Part shown: positions 26,072 to 34,542 of the stretch, in pieces | How the letters are laid out: each line of letters starts with the position of its first letter | Numbering within the stretch: the stretch's first letter is position 1 | From: CAZADA01 sp964524065 | Lineage (GTDB): Bacteria; Pseudomonadota; Alphaproteobacteria; Caulobacterales; Maricaulaceae | NCBI GenBank assembly: GCA_964524065.1 | Contig: CAZGCB010000001.1 | Location: 1-64,000 of the forward strand | Length of the DNA: 64,000 bases | Direction of reading: 5' to 3' | Made by a program: the position numbers and the translations under genes | The notes under the pieces: generated by a model | Databases searched by the model: none | What the model saw: the letters and a program-made list of their open reading frames with translations, nothing else | What the model was told of the DNA's origin: nothing

Positions 26072-26913
26072 GCGGATTCTCCACAGATTGGCTTGACCTT
26101 CGCGAAGAGGCCGATCAGCGCGCCCGCGATGCCGGACTGGAAGCACGGCTGGCCGAGCATTTCGCCGGGCGCGAGCGGCTGAATATCGTCGATCTCGGCT
26201 GCGGGACCGGGGCCAACGCCCGTGCGCTTGCGCCGAACCTTCCGGGCACGCAGAGTTGGCGCTTCGTCGATCACGACGGGGAACTGTTGGCGGCGGCGCG
26301 CGCGCGCATGGCTGACTGGGCGGCGGCTGCCGACGATGCGCAGGGGGACCTGCGCTTGAGCGTGCAGGGCAAGCCGCTCGATATTCGTTTCCAGCAGGCT
26401 GACCTGAACGGTGATCTGTCCGCATTCATCCAGCCGGGCGACGATCTCGTGACCGCCGCGGCGTTTTTCGATCTGGTCTCGCCCGAATGGATCGCCCGCT
26501 TCGCCGAGGCGGTCACCGGCACGGGCGCAGCGTTCTACACGGTACTGATCTATGACGGCGAAGAGGTCTGGATGCCAGCCCATGAAAGTGATCCGGCAGT
26601 GCATGCTGCGTTTCATGCCCATCAGCGTGGAGACAAGGGCTTTGGCTGCGCCGCCGGGCCGGACGCCGCCGATCTACTGATCCGCCGGTTTGCCGAGGCG
26701 GGCTATCATGTCTATGCCGCCCCCAGCCCATGGCGGCTCGGCGCGCCGGACACAGCACTCATCGCAACCCTTGCCGAGGGCACGGCGAAAGCTGCGCTCG
26801 CAGCCGGCTTGATCGACAGCGCGACCGCCGAAGCCTGGCGCGAGGCGCGCGCAAGTGCAGACGCCGCCATTATCGGCCATATCGATATCCTCGCGCTTCC
26901 GCCCGAGAATTAG
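26068..26913 (+). CDS. Class I SAM-dependent methyltransferase
   Basis: The 281-residue Rossmann-fold methyltransferase has motif I NIVDLGCGTGANARALA near residue 34, an acidic WRFVDHDGE strand and the DDLVTAAAFFDLVS motif region. It is the last gene of the four-gene plus-strand operon and overlaps the glycosyltransferase stop. Its own stop overlaps that of the convergent cytochrome b561 gene. A methylated, glycosylated small molecule is a reasonable product of the operon. The acceptor is not identifiable. Confidence 0.85.
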   Translation: MSGFSTDWLDLREEADQRARDAGLEARLAEHFAGRERLNIVDLGCGTGANARALAPNLPGTQSWRFVDHDGELLAAARARMADWAAAADDAQGDLRLSVQGKPLDIRFQQADLNGDLSAFIQPGDDLVTAAAFFDLVSPEWIARFAEAVTGTGAAFYTVLIYDGEEVWMPAHESDPAVHAAFHAHQRGDKGFGCAAGPDAADLLIRRFAEAGYHVYAAPSPWRLGAPDTALIATLAEGTAKAALAAGLIDSATAEAWREARASADAAIIGHIDILALPPEN

Positions 26914-27461
26914 ATCATCCGGCTGAGCACGCCGTCACGGCGAACGATGCCGTGGTACAGGCCGGCGGCAATATGCAGTGTCGCCACGCCAGCGAGAAAG
27001 AAGCCCATATAGCCGTGGATCCAGAGAAGCAACTTGGACAACTCCCGATCTTCTCCGACCAGCGCCGGCATTTCAAAGAGACCGAAGACGGGCACCGGGG
27101 CGGGGAACGCGGATGTACCGGCCCAGCCGAGAAGCGGCATGGCGACCAGAAGCACGTACAAAGTGAAATGCACGATCCGTGAGACAACGAACTGGGCCGG
27201 CGTCAGAACGCCCGAGGCGGCTGGAGCGCCGAGGGTCAGGCGATAGCCAACGCGCATCGCCATCAGAGTCAGCACGACAACGCCGAACGATTTATGCAAG
27301 TCATAAAGATTGTTCGTTAAGGCCCGCGATAGATCGACATTCACCATCAATATCCCTGAGGGGATGAGAAAGATCACGCACGCCGCAACCGCCCAATGTA
27401 AAAACTTCGCCGCCAGAGAATAGTCGCGATCAACCGCCGTCGCCATCGCCATGCCATTCAC
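26910..27461 (-). CDS. Cytochrome b561 family protein
   Basis: The 183-residue inner-membrane dihaem b-type cytochrome has four predicted helices. Candidate haem ligands are His22 (KFLHWAVA), His56 (YDLHKSFG) and histidines in the fourth helix (ATLHIAAGLYHG). The GTG start at 27461 overlaps the stop of the RibD-like gene as GTGA, though an ATG three codons later is possible. It probably passes electrons between quinol and an acceptor. Coupling to the reductase gene suggests a shared redox job, but that is inference. Confidence 0.85.
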   Translation of the reverse strand: MNGMAMATAVDRDYSLAAKFLHWAVAACVIFLIPSGILMVNVDLSRALTNNLYDLHKSFGVVVLTLMAMRVGYRLTLGAPAASGVLTPAQFVVSRIVHFTLYVLLVAMPLLGWAGTSAFPAPVPVFGLFEMPALVGEDRELSKLLLWIHGYMGFFLAGVATLHIAAGLYHGIVRRDGVLSRMI

Positions 27462-28165
27462 TCCCGTTCATTGCCGCGCATGTCGCAATCGAAAATAACA
27501 TCGCCGTCAGGCAAGGGGTAGGCGCGCGTGCGCGGACGCAGCGCCTGTGATAGTCTATCAATTGGCGGCAAGACCAGCCCGGGTTTGCCAGAGCCAATGA
27601 TCATCGGGGCCATAAGAATATGCAGCCGGTCAAGAGCGTCGGCCTGAATGAAGCGCGAGATAGTGTGCGCGCCGCCCTCCACGAGAATGCGCTGAAAGCC
27701 CAGATCAAAGAGGTGGGAGACGATCTCGCGGGCGCATAGCCCGTTATCGCCACCGCGGATCATGACCTGCTCGACACGCTGCGGCAAATTACTCGGGCGG
27801 CTGGAAATGGCGATGACCCGCGTATCGTCGTCGCACAGGCATTTGGCGTTTTGCGGAAGGCGGGCGTTTGGGTCGATAATGACGCGGGCAGGATTCTGGC
27901 CGGCCACCCGTCGCACGGTGAGTGCCGGGTCGTCGGCGAGCACTGTGCCGATGCCAACGATGACCGCGTCAACGGCCGCGCGCAAGCGGTGCAGGTGCGC
28001 GAGCGCGCCCGGACCATTGATGTATTTGGAGGCCCCGGTGTGCGTGGCGATGCGGCCATCAAGCGTCTGCCCGAGCTGGGCGATCACGAAAGGCCGTGCC
28101 GGATCGCAGGTGTCAAGGCAGGCGAGGGAGCCGTCAAGGCCGTCTGCGGTCATGAAATATCGCAC
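27458..28165 (-). CDS. Stand-alone RibD C-terminal-type pyrimidine reductase
   Basis: The 235-residue product has the dihydrofolate-reductase-like fold of the RibD reductase domain. PFVIAQLGQTLDGRIA starts the domain, DAVIVGIGTVLADDPALTVR is the hallmark segment, NPARVIIDP follows, and ILVEGGAHTI with FIQADALDRL forms the C-terminal half. The zinc deaminase domain of bifunctional RibD is absent. It would reduce a ribosylaminopyrimidine to the ribityl form. The start is GTG 28165 or ATG 28153. It is divergent from the GTP cyclohydrolase II gene across 95 bp. Confidence 0.87.
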   Translation of the reverse strand: MRYFMTADGLDGSLACLDTCDPARPFVIAQLGQTLDGRIATHTGASKYINGPGALAHLHRLRAAVDAVIVGIGTVLADDPALTVRRVAGQNPARVIIDPNARLPQNAKCLCDDDTRVIAISSRPSNLPQRVEQVMIRGGDNGLCAREIVSHLFDLGFQRILVEGGAHTISRFIQADALDRLHILMAPMIIGSGKPGLVLPPIDRLSQALRPRTRAYPLPDGDVIFDCDMRGNERE

Positions 28166-28201
28166 ATTGGCAGGTTAACTGATCCAGAGCGTGGCGTTCA
28201 T

Positions 28202-28209
28202 ATTATAAT
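28202..28209. promoter_or_regulatory. Bidirectional -10-like element between ribD-like and ribA-like genes
   Basis: ATTATAAT in the 95-bp divergent spacer reads TATAAT on both strands (plus 28204-28209; minus 28207-28202), a clear AT island in GC-rich sequence. No good -35 sits at 17 bp on the plus strand, so the call rests on the -10 and the location. Confidence 0.4.
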
Positions 28210-28260
28210 AGTGGGGCGGCTGGCGGCGACAGCAGACTTCTTGAAACCGTCCGAGAGGGC

Positions 28261-29448
28261 ATGTCCCTGGACATTAGCGATGACGCGCGCGGCAAGCGCA
28301 GCGCACAAGGTGCAGAGACCAACAACGTGATTAAAAGTGCTTTGCAATATCTGTTTGGCGATCCCGAGGCCGTTGCCATCGAGCGCGCCCTCGCTGAACT
28401 GAGGTCGGGCCGGCCTGTTATCGTGTCTGGCGCGAGAGGAAAAATGCTCACGATCGCCGCGGAGAGCGTTGACAGCCAAGTGCTGGCCAGGCTGCGTCAA
28501 AGCGGGTTGGACGACGCGCGTCTGGTGCTATCGCCCGCCCGCCTTCGCCTGCTCGGCCACGATGTCCAGGCAGCCGCTAGCATCAATATTGCCGACTATG
28601 AGGCCGATGCGCTGCTCGACGTTGTCTGCCAGGCAGATGCGCGTCTGGAGGTGGCCACCCCGCGCCCCGCCTGCGCGACGGAGACGGCGGGGTTGGAGCT
28701 TGTCAGGCTGGCCTACATGCTGCCGGCGGCGATCATTGCGCCTGTAGACAACGGCACAGATACCGGCGGCATTGTCGGCGTCAGCGCCTCCGCGATCGAT
28801 CATTACTGCAAGCATGTGCTTACCGCGCCGCATATTGTCTCGCGCGCACCGGTGCCGCTGGAACATGTTGGCGAGACCGAATTCATCGTGTTCCGTGGCG
28901 GAGAAGGCATGCGCGATCAGGTCGCGGTGATCGTCGGTCAGCCCGACCCGGACGATGCGGTCTTCGTGCGCATTCATTCCGCCTGCCTGACCGGCGATTT
29001 GTTCGCGAGCCTGAAATGCGACTGCGGCGATCAATTGCGCGGAACGGTCAAACGCATGGCCGAGACCGGAGGCGGCGTCCTGCTGTATCTTGACCAGGAA
29101 GGGCGCGGCAACGGGATCGCCAATAAGATCCGCGCTTACAAACTACAGCACGCCGGGTACGACACGTACGAAGCCGATGAGATTCTCGGGTTCGATCTCG
29201 ATCAGCGCCGGTTCGACTTCGCCGCGGCCATGCTGCGCGAGCTTGGCTTCACGACAGTACGGCTGATGACCAATAATCCGGAAAAAGTAGCGGCATTGCG
29301 CGAAGCCGGGCTGGAAGTCGTGTCCAGTCATCGCGTGATCGGACGCTCAACCGAGCATAACGTGTCTTATTTGGAGACGAAGCGCGATCGCGCTGGTCAC
29401 ATTATTGCTAATGACCTGAAGACTTCGGGCTCGGTCGGAGAGAAGTAG
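28261..29448 (+). CDS. ribA: GTP cyclohydrolase II with degenerate DHBP-synthase-like N-terminus
   Basis: The C-terminal ~200 residues are RibA. The zinc site CLTGDLFASLKCDCG is intact, followed by LLYLDQEGRGNGIANKIRAY and RLMTNNPEKV. RibA converts GTP to diaminoribosylaminopyrimidinone phosphate, formate and pyrophosphate. The N-terminal ~185 residues resemble the RibB fold (GRPVIVSGARGKMLTIAAES) but lack the acidic DDEDREN loop, so DHBP synthase activity is not expected. The ATG at 28261 has a poorly spaced Shine-Dalgarno; GTG 28327 is an alternative. Proximity to the RibD-like reductase suggests the two act in sequence. Confidence 0.88.
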   Translation: MSLDISDDARGKRSAQGAETNNVIKSALQYLFGDPEAVAIERALAELRSGRPVIVSGARGKMLTIAAESVDSQVLARLRQSGLDDARLVLSPARLRLLGHDVQAAASINIADYEADALLDVVCQADARLEVATPRPACATETAGLELVRLAYMLPAAIIAPVDNGTDTGGIVGVSASAIDHYCKHVLTAPHIVSRAPVPLEHVGETEFIVFRGGEGMRDQVAVIVGQPDPDDAVFVRIHSACLTGDLFASLKCDCGDQLRGTVKRMAETGGGVLLYLDQEGRGNGIANKIRAYKLQHAGYDTYEADEILGFDLDQRRFDFAAAMLRELGFTTVRLMTNNPEKVAALREAGLEVVSSHRVIGRSTEHNVSYLETKRDRAGHIIANDLKTSGSVGEK

Positions 29449-29479
29449 CTTCACGCGCACACCGGACGTGAGCGGCGGT

Positions 29480-29806
29480 TTACGCGTCCGAAGCCGCCGG
29501 CGCCGACGTTTCAGCGGCTTCACGCTCTGCCAGCGCCTTGCGGAGATCGCGCTTGATCTTCAAAGCCTTTGGCGACAGTTGAGCATCAGGCGCCTTCATC
29601 AAGAAAGCGTCAAGTCCGCCGCGATGGTCGACCGTGCGCAGAGCATGGGCGCTGATGCGCATCTGCACGCTGCGTTGAAGCGTGTCGCTGATCAGCGTAA
29701 CATCGCACAGGTTGGGAAGAAAACGCCGGCGCGTCTTGTTGTTCGCATGACTGACATTATGGCCGGTCTGCGCGGTTTTTCCTGTTAGCTCGCAACGGCG
29801 GCTCAT
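29480..29806 (-). CDS. rpmB: 50S ribosomal protein L28
   Basis: The 108-residue large-subunit protein begins MSRRCELTGKTAQTGHNVSH, the L28 signature, followed by NNKTRRRFLPNL. The C-terminus is about 30 residues longer than E. coli L28, with an Ala/Glu-rich end, which is usual in alphaproteobacteria. ATG 29806 is the conserved start. It is monocistronic as far as can be seen, lying between ftsH and the convergent ribA. Confidence 0.97.
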   Translation of the reverse strand: MSRRCELTGKTAQTGHNVSHANNKTRRRFLPNLCDVTLISDTLQRSVQMRISAHALRTVDHRGGLDAFLMKAPDAQLSPKALKIKRDLRKALAEREAAETSAPAASDA

Positions 29807-29892
29807 CTCGATCTCCAGAACGTTGGGAAAAGACGTCGCGCCAACGCGGCGCACAACCCTGCGTTACTAGCGCTCGCCGACGTGATGGTCAA

Positions 29893-29923
29893 GAGAGGCG
29901 GAGACCCTTGGCCCCCGCCTCCC
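29893..29923 (-). terminator. Hairpin after ftsH
   Basis: GGGAGGCGG and CCGCCTCTC arms form a stem of at least seven GC-rich pairs just beyond the ftsH stop on the minus strand. The trailing sequence has only two T residues, so intrinsic termination would be weak. Confidence 0.4.
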
Positions 29924-29929
29924 ATATAA

Positions 29930-31867
29930 TCAACCCTGCGGCTGCGGCTCCATGCCGCCGGTATCGGGCTCTTCGCCGCCGCGCGGCTTGCGGCCGGCAC
30001 TTGGAACCGCCGAAGAGCGCTTCCGCGGCTCGTTCGTGACCTCCGCCTCGAATTCGCGCAGCGGCGGCTTGCCTTCGAGCAGATCGCTGATCTCCTGACC
30101 ACTCAGCGTTTCGTATTCGAGCAAACCCTTGGCGATAATGTGCAGCTTATCGACGTTCTCCTCGATCAGTCTCTTGGCGTAATCGTATCCCTCGTCGACG
30201 ATCCGGTAGATTTCCTCGTCAACAAGCTTTTGCGTCTCGTCGGAGAGATGCTGCTGCCGGGCCACGGAGTGCCCGAGGAACACTTCATCTTCGTTCTCGC
30301 CATAGGCCAACGGGCCGAGCTTGTCGGACATACCGTATTGCGTGACCATCGCGCGGGCCATCTGAGTCGCCATCTTGAAGTCCATCGCCGCGCCGGAGGT
30401 CACCTTTTCGTAACCGAAGATGGTCTCTTCGGCCACGCGACCACCCATCGCCACAGCGATGTCAGCCTTCATCTTCTGGCGGGTGACGGACAGCGCATCA
30501 CGCTCCGGCAAGCGCATGACCATGCCCAGCGCTCGACCCCGCGGGATGATCGTCGCCTTGTGGACCGGGTCGGAGCCCTGAACCATCAGACCAATCAGGG
30601 CGTGGCCGCCTTCGTGGTATGCCGTGAGGCGCTTTTCCTCGTCGGTCATCACCATCGAGCGGCGCTCGGCACCCATCAGCACCTTATCCTTCGCGTCCTC
30701 GAACTCGTTCTGTGTGACCAGCCGCTTCGAGCGCCGGGCCGCCAGCAGCGCAGCCTCGTTCACGAGGTTGGCGAGATCTGCGCCAGCAAAGCCAGGCGTC
30801 CCGCGCGCGATCACCCTGATGTCCACGTCCGGAGCCAGCGGCACCTTTCGCGTATGCACCTTGAGGATCTTCTCGCGGCCCATAACGTCGGGGTTGGGCA
30901 CAACCACCTGCCGGTCAAAGCGGCCGGGACGCAGCAGCGCCGGGTCAAGCACGTCCGGGCGGTTGGTCGCCGCAATCAGGATGACGCCTTCATTCGCCTC
31001 GAACCCGTCCATCTCGACTAAGAGCTGGTTCAGCGTCTGCTCACGCTCGTCGTTGCCGCCGCCGAGACCCGCACCGCGGTGCCGTCCCACGGCGTCAATC
31101 TCGTCGATGAAGATGATGCAGGGCGCGTTCTTCTTGGCCTGCTCGAACATGTCGCGCACGCGGCTGGCGCCGACGCCGACAAACATCTCCACAAAATCCG
31201 ACCCGGAAATCGTGAAAAACGGCACATTCGCCTCGCCCGCCACAGCGCGCGCGATCAGCGTCTTACCCGTGCCGGGAGGTCCGACGAGCAATGCGCCCTT
31301 TGGGATTTTGCCGCCGAGTTTTTGGAATTTCGCCGGATCCTTCAGGAACTCGACGATTTCCTCCAGCTCCTCCTTGGCCTCATCCACGCCGGCAACATCG
31401 TCAAAGGTGACCCGCCCCGTGCGCTCGGTCAGAAGTCGCGCTTTGGATTTGCCAAAGCCCATGGCGCCGCGTCCGCCGGACTGCATTTGGCGCATGAAGA
31501 AAATCCACACGCCGATCAGCAGCAGCATCGGGAACCAGGTGATGAAGATGGACAACAGGCTCGGCCCGCCGGAATTGGGGGAGACCACCTCCACCTCCGC
31601 GCCGGAGCCCTCCAAACGCGTCACAAAATCATCGCGTACGAAAATCGGAACGGTGCTGGTGAAAGCTGCGCCTGAACGCAGCGTGCCCTGCACCTGATCG
31701 CCCTCCAGCCGCACGCTCTCCACGCGCCGCGCGTCCACCTCCTGCATGAACTGACTGTAAGTCAGCTCCTGGCCCTGACCATTGGGCGAGGTGTTTTGAA
31801 ACAGCTGGAACAACGCGATCAGCACGATCGCGACAATGACCCAAACGGCAAGATTGCGAAGATTCAT
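29930..31867 (-). CDS. ftsH: ATP-dependent zinc metalloprotease
   Basis: The 645-residue membrane-anchored AAA+ protease has an N-terminal helix, a periplasmic domain and a second helix near residues 105-125. The AAA module has Walker A GPPGTGKT, Walker B IIFIDEIDAVG and the SRH region ATNRPDVLDPALLRPGRFD. The protease zinc site is HEGGH. It degrades misfolded membrane proteins and regulators such as LpxC. ATG 31867 matches the family start MNLRNLAVWV. It follows tilS on the same strand. Confidence 0.98.
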   Translation of the reverse strand: MNLRNLAVWVIVAIVLIALFQLFQNTSPNGQGQELTYSQFMQEVDARRVESVRLEGDQVQGTLRSGAAFTSTVPIFVRDDFVTRLEGSGAEVEVVSPNSGGPSLLSIFITWFPMLLLIGVWIFFMRQMQSGGRGAMGFGKSKARLLTERTGRVTFDDVAGVDEAKEELEEIVEFLKDPAKFQKLGGKIPKGALLVGPPGTGKTLIARAVAGEANVPFFTISGSDFVEMFVGVGASRVRDMFEQAKKNAPCIIFIDEIDAVGRHRGAGLGGGNDEREQTLNQLLVEMDGFEANEGVILIAATNRPDVLDPALLRPGRFDRQVVVPNPDVMGREKILKVHTRKVPLAPDVDIRVIARGTPGFAGADLANLVNEAALLAARRSKRLVTQNEFEDAKDKVLMGAERRSMVMTDEEKRLTAYHEGGHALIGLMVQGSDPVHKATIIPRGRALGMVMRLPERDALSVTRQKMKADIAVAMGGRVAEETIFGYEKVTSGAAMDFKMATQMARAMVTQYGMSDKLGPLAYGENEDEVFLGHSVARQQHLSDETQKLVDEEIYRIVDEGYDYAKRLIEENVDKLHIIAKGLLEYETLSGQEISDLLEGKPPLREFEAEVTNEPRKRSSAVPSAGRKPRGGEEPDTGGMEPQPQG

Positions 31868-31979
31868 CAGAAAAACTTTCCGTGCTGCGCGTGCTCTAGC
31901 GTCCGCTGGGGCTGAGCGCGGTGCGGCGCACAACCCGTCTTGTGTCTTATGTGGTTCGCCTTAGGCCCCGCGCCAACCG

Positions 31980-33299
31980 CTAAACGTCGCAAGCATGCAC
32001 ACGCCAGGTATCCGGTTCGTAAGGACGCAGGGCGCGGGCGAGAATTTGCGGCGCCAATAAACGGCGCGGCGGGTAACACGCCGCGGCTCCGCTGTGATCA
32101 GGAAATTCCGGCGCCCCGTCAACGCCGGGCCTCACCTCGACTGCGGACGCATGGGGCCCGACCAGCCATCGCCCATCCCAGACAGCGCCTGTGCCCGCCG
32201 CGAGCCGCAACGGCGCGATGGGCGCCCCACCCGCCCGTCCGAACAACGCCCCCGGATCCCGCTCCGCCACAACACATTCGCGGCCCAACGGCCGCAGGCG
32301 CGCGCCAGCCAACGTGGCGCCGCGGAATGGCGCGTCCAGAGCGCCCAATGCCGCGTCCAACCGCGCCAACGCCGCCGGGGCGATGGGCGCAACCGTCCCA
32401 GACGCCGCATGCAGCACCGCCTCCAAACAGCGCTGACGCACCGTCGGCGTGGCGAGGACATAAGAACGCACGTGCAGCGTCAGTCCACCAGGTGGTCGCT
32501 CAGCCTGCGGCGACAGCGCCTGCGACACATCCGCAGGGGCGCCAGCCAAGGTCGCTCGGGCATCCACCGCCGCGCAGCGCAACGCCCAGGCCGCCTCCAG
32601 TGTCTGAGCCTCCACCGCCGCCGCCGCCCGCGCCAGCGCGCGCCAACGCTCCGGCGACAGCCCCGCATGTCGCATAGCCCCGAGCACACCGCGGACTCGC
32701 ACCCGCTCATGGCGGCGATCGGCATTACTGGGGTCCTCGCACCAGCTGAAGCCGCTCTGCCGCAACAGGACCCGCAAATCGGCGCGCGACACCTCCAGCA
32801 GCGGCCGCCCCAACGCAAGATCGCGCCCCTGCGGCCAAACCGGCGCAGGACTCAGCCCCGCAAAACCGCTGAGACCGCGCGCACCGACACCCGGCCGCAT
32901 CAGCCGCATGGCCAGGGTTTCAGCGCGATCATCGGCATTGTGCCCTAGAAACAGCAGCCGCACGCCCTGGTTGGCGCACGCGTGCGCCAGGGCGCGATGG
33001 CGGGCCAAGCGCAGTCTCTGTTGATCCGGCGCCGCCGGTGGCGTCACGGACGTCCCATCCCCCCAATCGGACGCGCCAAGCGTGATGCGCGTACACGGCA
33101 CAGCCAGCTCGTGCGCCAACGCCGCCACATAATCGGCTTCCGCCGCCGCCGCCGCACGCACGCCGTGATTCACCGTAAAGACATGCAGAGGCTGGCGGGC
33201 GCGCTGCGCCCAGGCGGCCGTGAGACACAACAAGGCGGTTGAGTCCCCGCCTCCCGACACCGCTAGCCCAATGGGGGCCCCGGCGCGATGCGACGACAA
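31980..33299 (-). CDS. tilS: tRNA(Ile)-lysidine synthetase
   Basis: The 439-residue N-type PP-loop ATPase modifies C34 of tRNA-Ile(CAU) so that it reads AUA. The ATP motif is SGGGDST near residue 15, and LFLGHNADDRAETLAMRLMR is the family segment. The TTG at 33299 gives the listed start. The frame stays open upstream to the cpoB stop with sequence that looks homologous (AAEPIARAVCAALDRL), so the true start may be a rare codon nearer 33356. The C-terminal domain is very GC-rich. Confidence 0.93.
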   Translation of the reverse strand: MSSHRAGAPIGLAVSGGGDSTALLCLTAAWAQRARQPLHVFTVNHGVRAAAAAEADYVAALAHELAVPCTRITLGASDWGDGTSVTPPAAPDQQRLRLARHRALAHACANQGVRLLFLGHNADDRAETLAMRLMRPGVGARGLSGFAGLSPAPVWPQGRDLALGRPLLEVSRADLRVLLRQSGFSWCEDPSNADRRHERVRVRGVLGAMRHAGLSPERWRALARAAAAVEAQTLEAAWALRCAAVDARATLAGAPADVSQALSPQAERPPGGLTLHVRSYVLATPTVRQRCLEAVLHAASGTVAPIAPAALARLDAALGALDAPFRGATLAGARLRPLGRECVVAERDPGALFGRAGGAPIAPLRLAAGTGAVWDGRWLVGPHASAVEVRPGVDGAPEFPDHSGAAACYPPRRLLAPQILARALRPYEPDTWRVHACDV

Positions 33300-33355
33300 C
33301 CGATCAAGCGCGGCGCAAACCGCGCGTGCGATCGGCTCCGCCGCGCCGGCGACAA

Positions 33356-34405
33356 TCAGGGGCAGCCCGCCGCTGTACGCACCTTCGCCGCTTGATTGGT
33401 CAGGGTGATGGGCGCGCGTTTGAAGGTGCGATCAAACTCATCCAGCTGCCCGCACGCATCATCGCGCAAATCCAGCTCGGTGAGGGCGTCAGCCAGGCTG
33501 ATCATCGCCTCCGGCGCTTTGGGACCGCGCGGATCGACATCCAACGATCGGATGTACGCCCGTGCGGCGGAATCATAGATGCCGCGCACCGAGTCCACTT
33601 GGCCGCGCCAATACCAGGCCTCGCCGACCAGCGGGCTGTCTTGGTAGCGCTCCAAAAACAACGAGAACAGCTCCGCCGCCTCATCATACCGGGCCTCAAC
33701 AACGAGGTTTTTGCCCAGTTGCATGGCGTCTTCATCGGAGTTGGGCAACGTCACGGGACCGCGTGGCGCGCTGGACGTCTCCGACCGCGCGGGCGCCGCC
33801 AAAGGCGTATCAGGGCCCGACGCCGCCTCAAACCCACTCGCTCCGCCTGTGGGCGCCGCCATGGCGGAAAAATCGGCCGGCCCCGCTTCTGAGGCGAGCG
33901 GCGTCCGGGCGCTGGGGCCGTTCGGACCGGCGCCAGCATCCGGTGCAAAGGCCGGCGTTCCCACCGCGTCATACTGATAAAACGGGCTTTCCGCATCGAA
34001 AGGCGCATAGGCCGACGGAGGCAGCCCCAGATTCTCTACAATTTGTTGATCGCGCAGCTCAATCTCGCGGATCAACGTCGCCAATCGCGCACGCAATTGC
34101 TGGTTCTCCAGCGTGCTGCGCTCCAGCGCACCCGTGAGCGACGCCAGCTGCGCCTCCATGGCGTCCAAACGCGCGATCAAACGCTCCGCAATGGGATCGC
34201 CCGTCAAGCGATCGCGCTCCAGGATTTGAAGGCGCGCCTCTTGATCGCGAATGGCGTCCGCCGCGCCGCGCAAGCGCGCATCCAATTCGCGATTGGACTG
34301 GGCGTCCGCCGGCGCGCTCGACACGCCAACCGCCACGAGACAGGCAAGAGCCGCCAGCCCCATGACGGACAGCCGAACAGCGACAGGATGGAACAGACGG
34401 ATCAT
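33356..34405 (-). CDS. cpoB: Tol-Pal system protein CpoB/YbgF
   Basis: The 349-residue periplasmic protein has a signal peptide (about 1-36, ending ADAQS) and a coiled coil of heptad character near 40-125 that would trimerise. A Pro/Ala-rich linker follows, and then C-terminal TPR repeats begin at NLVVEARYDEAAELFSLFLE. CpoB couples Tol function to peptidoglycan synthesis at division. ATG 34405 follows GAGAGG. It is the last gene of the Tol-Pal locus and is followed by tilS. Confidence 0.93.
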   Translation of the reverse strand: MIRLFHPVAVRLSVMGLAALACLVAVGVSSAPADAQSNRELDARLRGAADAIRDQEARLQILERDRLTGDPIAERLIARLDAMEAQLASLTGALERSTLENQQLRARLATLIREIELRDQQIVENLGLPPSAYAPFDAESPFYQYDAVGTPAFAPDAGAGPNGPSARTPLASEAGPADFSAMAAPTGGASGFEAASGPDTPLAAPARSETSSAPRGPVTLPNSDEDAMQLGKNLVVEARYDEAAELFSLFLERYQDSPLVGEAWYWRGQVDSVRGIYDSAARAYIRSLDVDPRGPKAPEAMISLADALTELDLRDDACGQLDEFDRTFKRAPITLTNQAAKVRTAAGCP

Positions 34406-34542
34406 GGTGCCTCTCTCCATAGCGCGTATCGTGCAAACAAAATTGGCGCGGCGAAACTATGGCGCCGCGCCAATGAAGGCTTCATTCACACGCAGACCTG
34501 GCGCCACGCGTTTTTCGCCATCGGGCGGGGGATCACCCCCGC

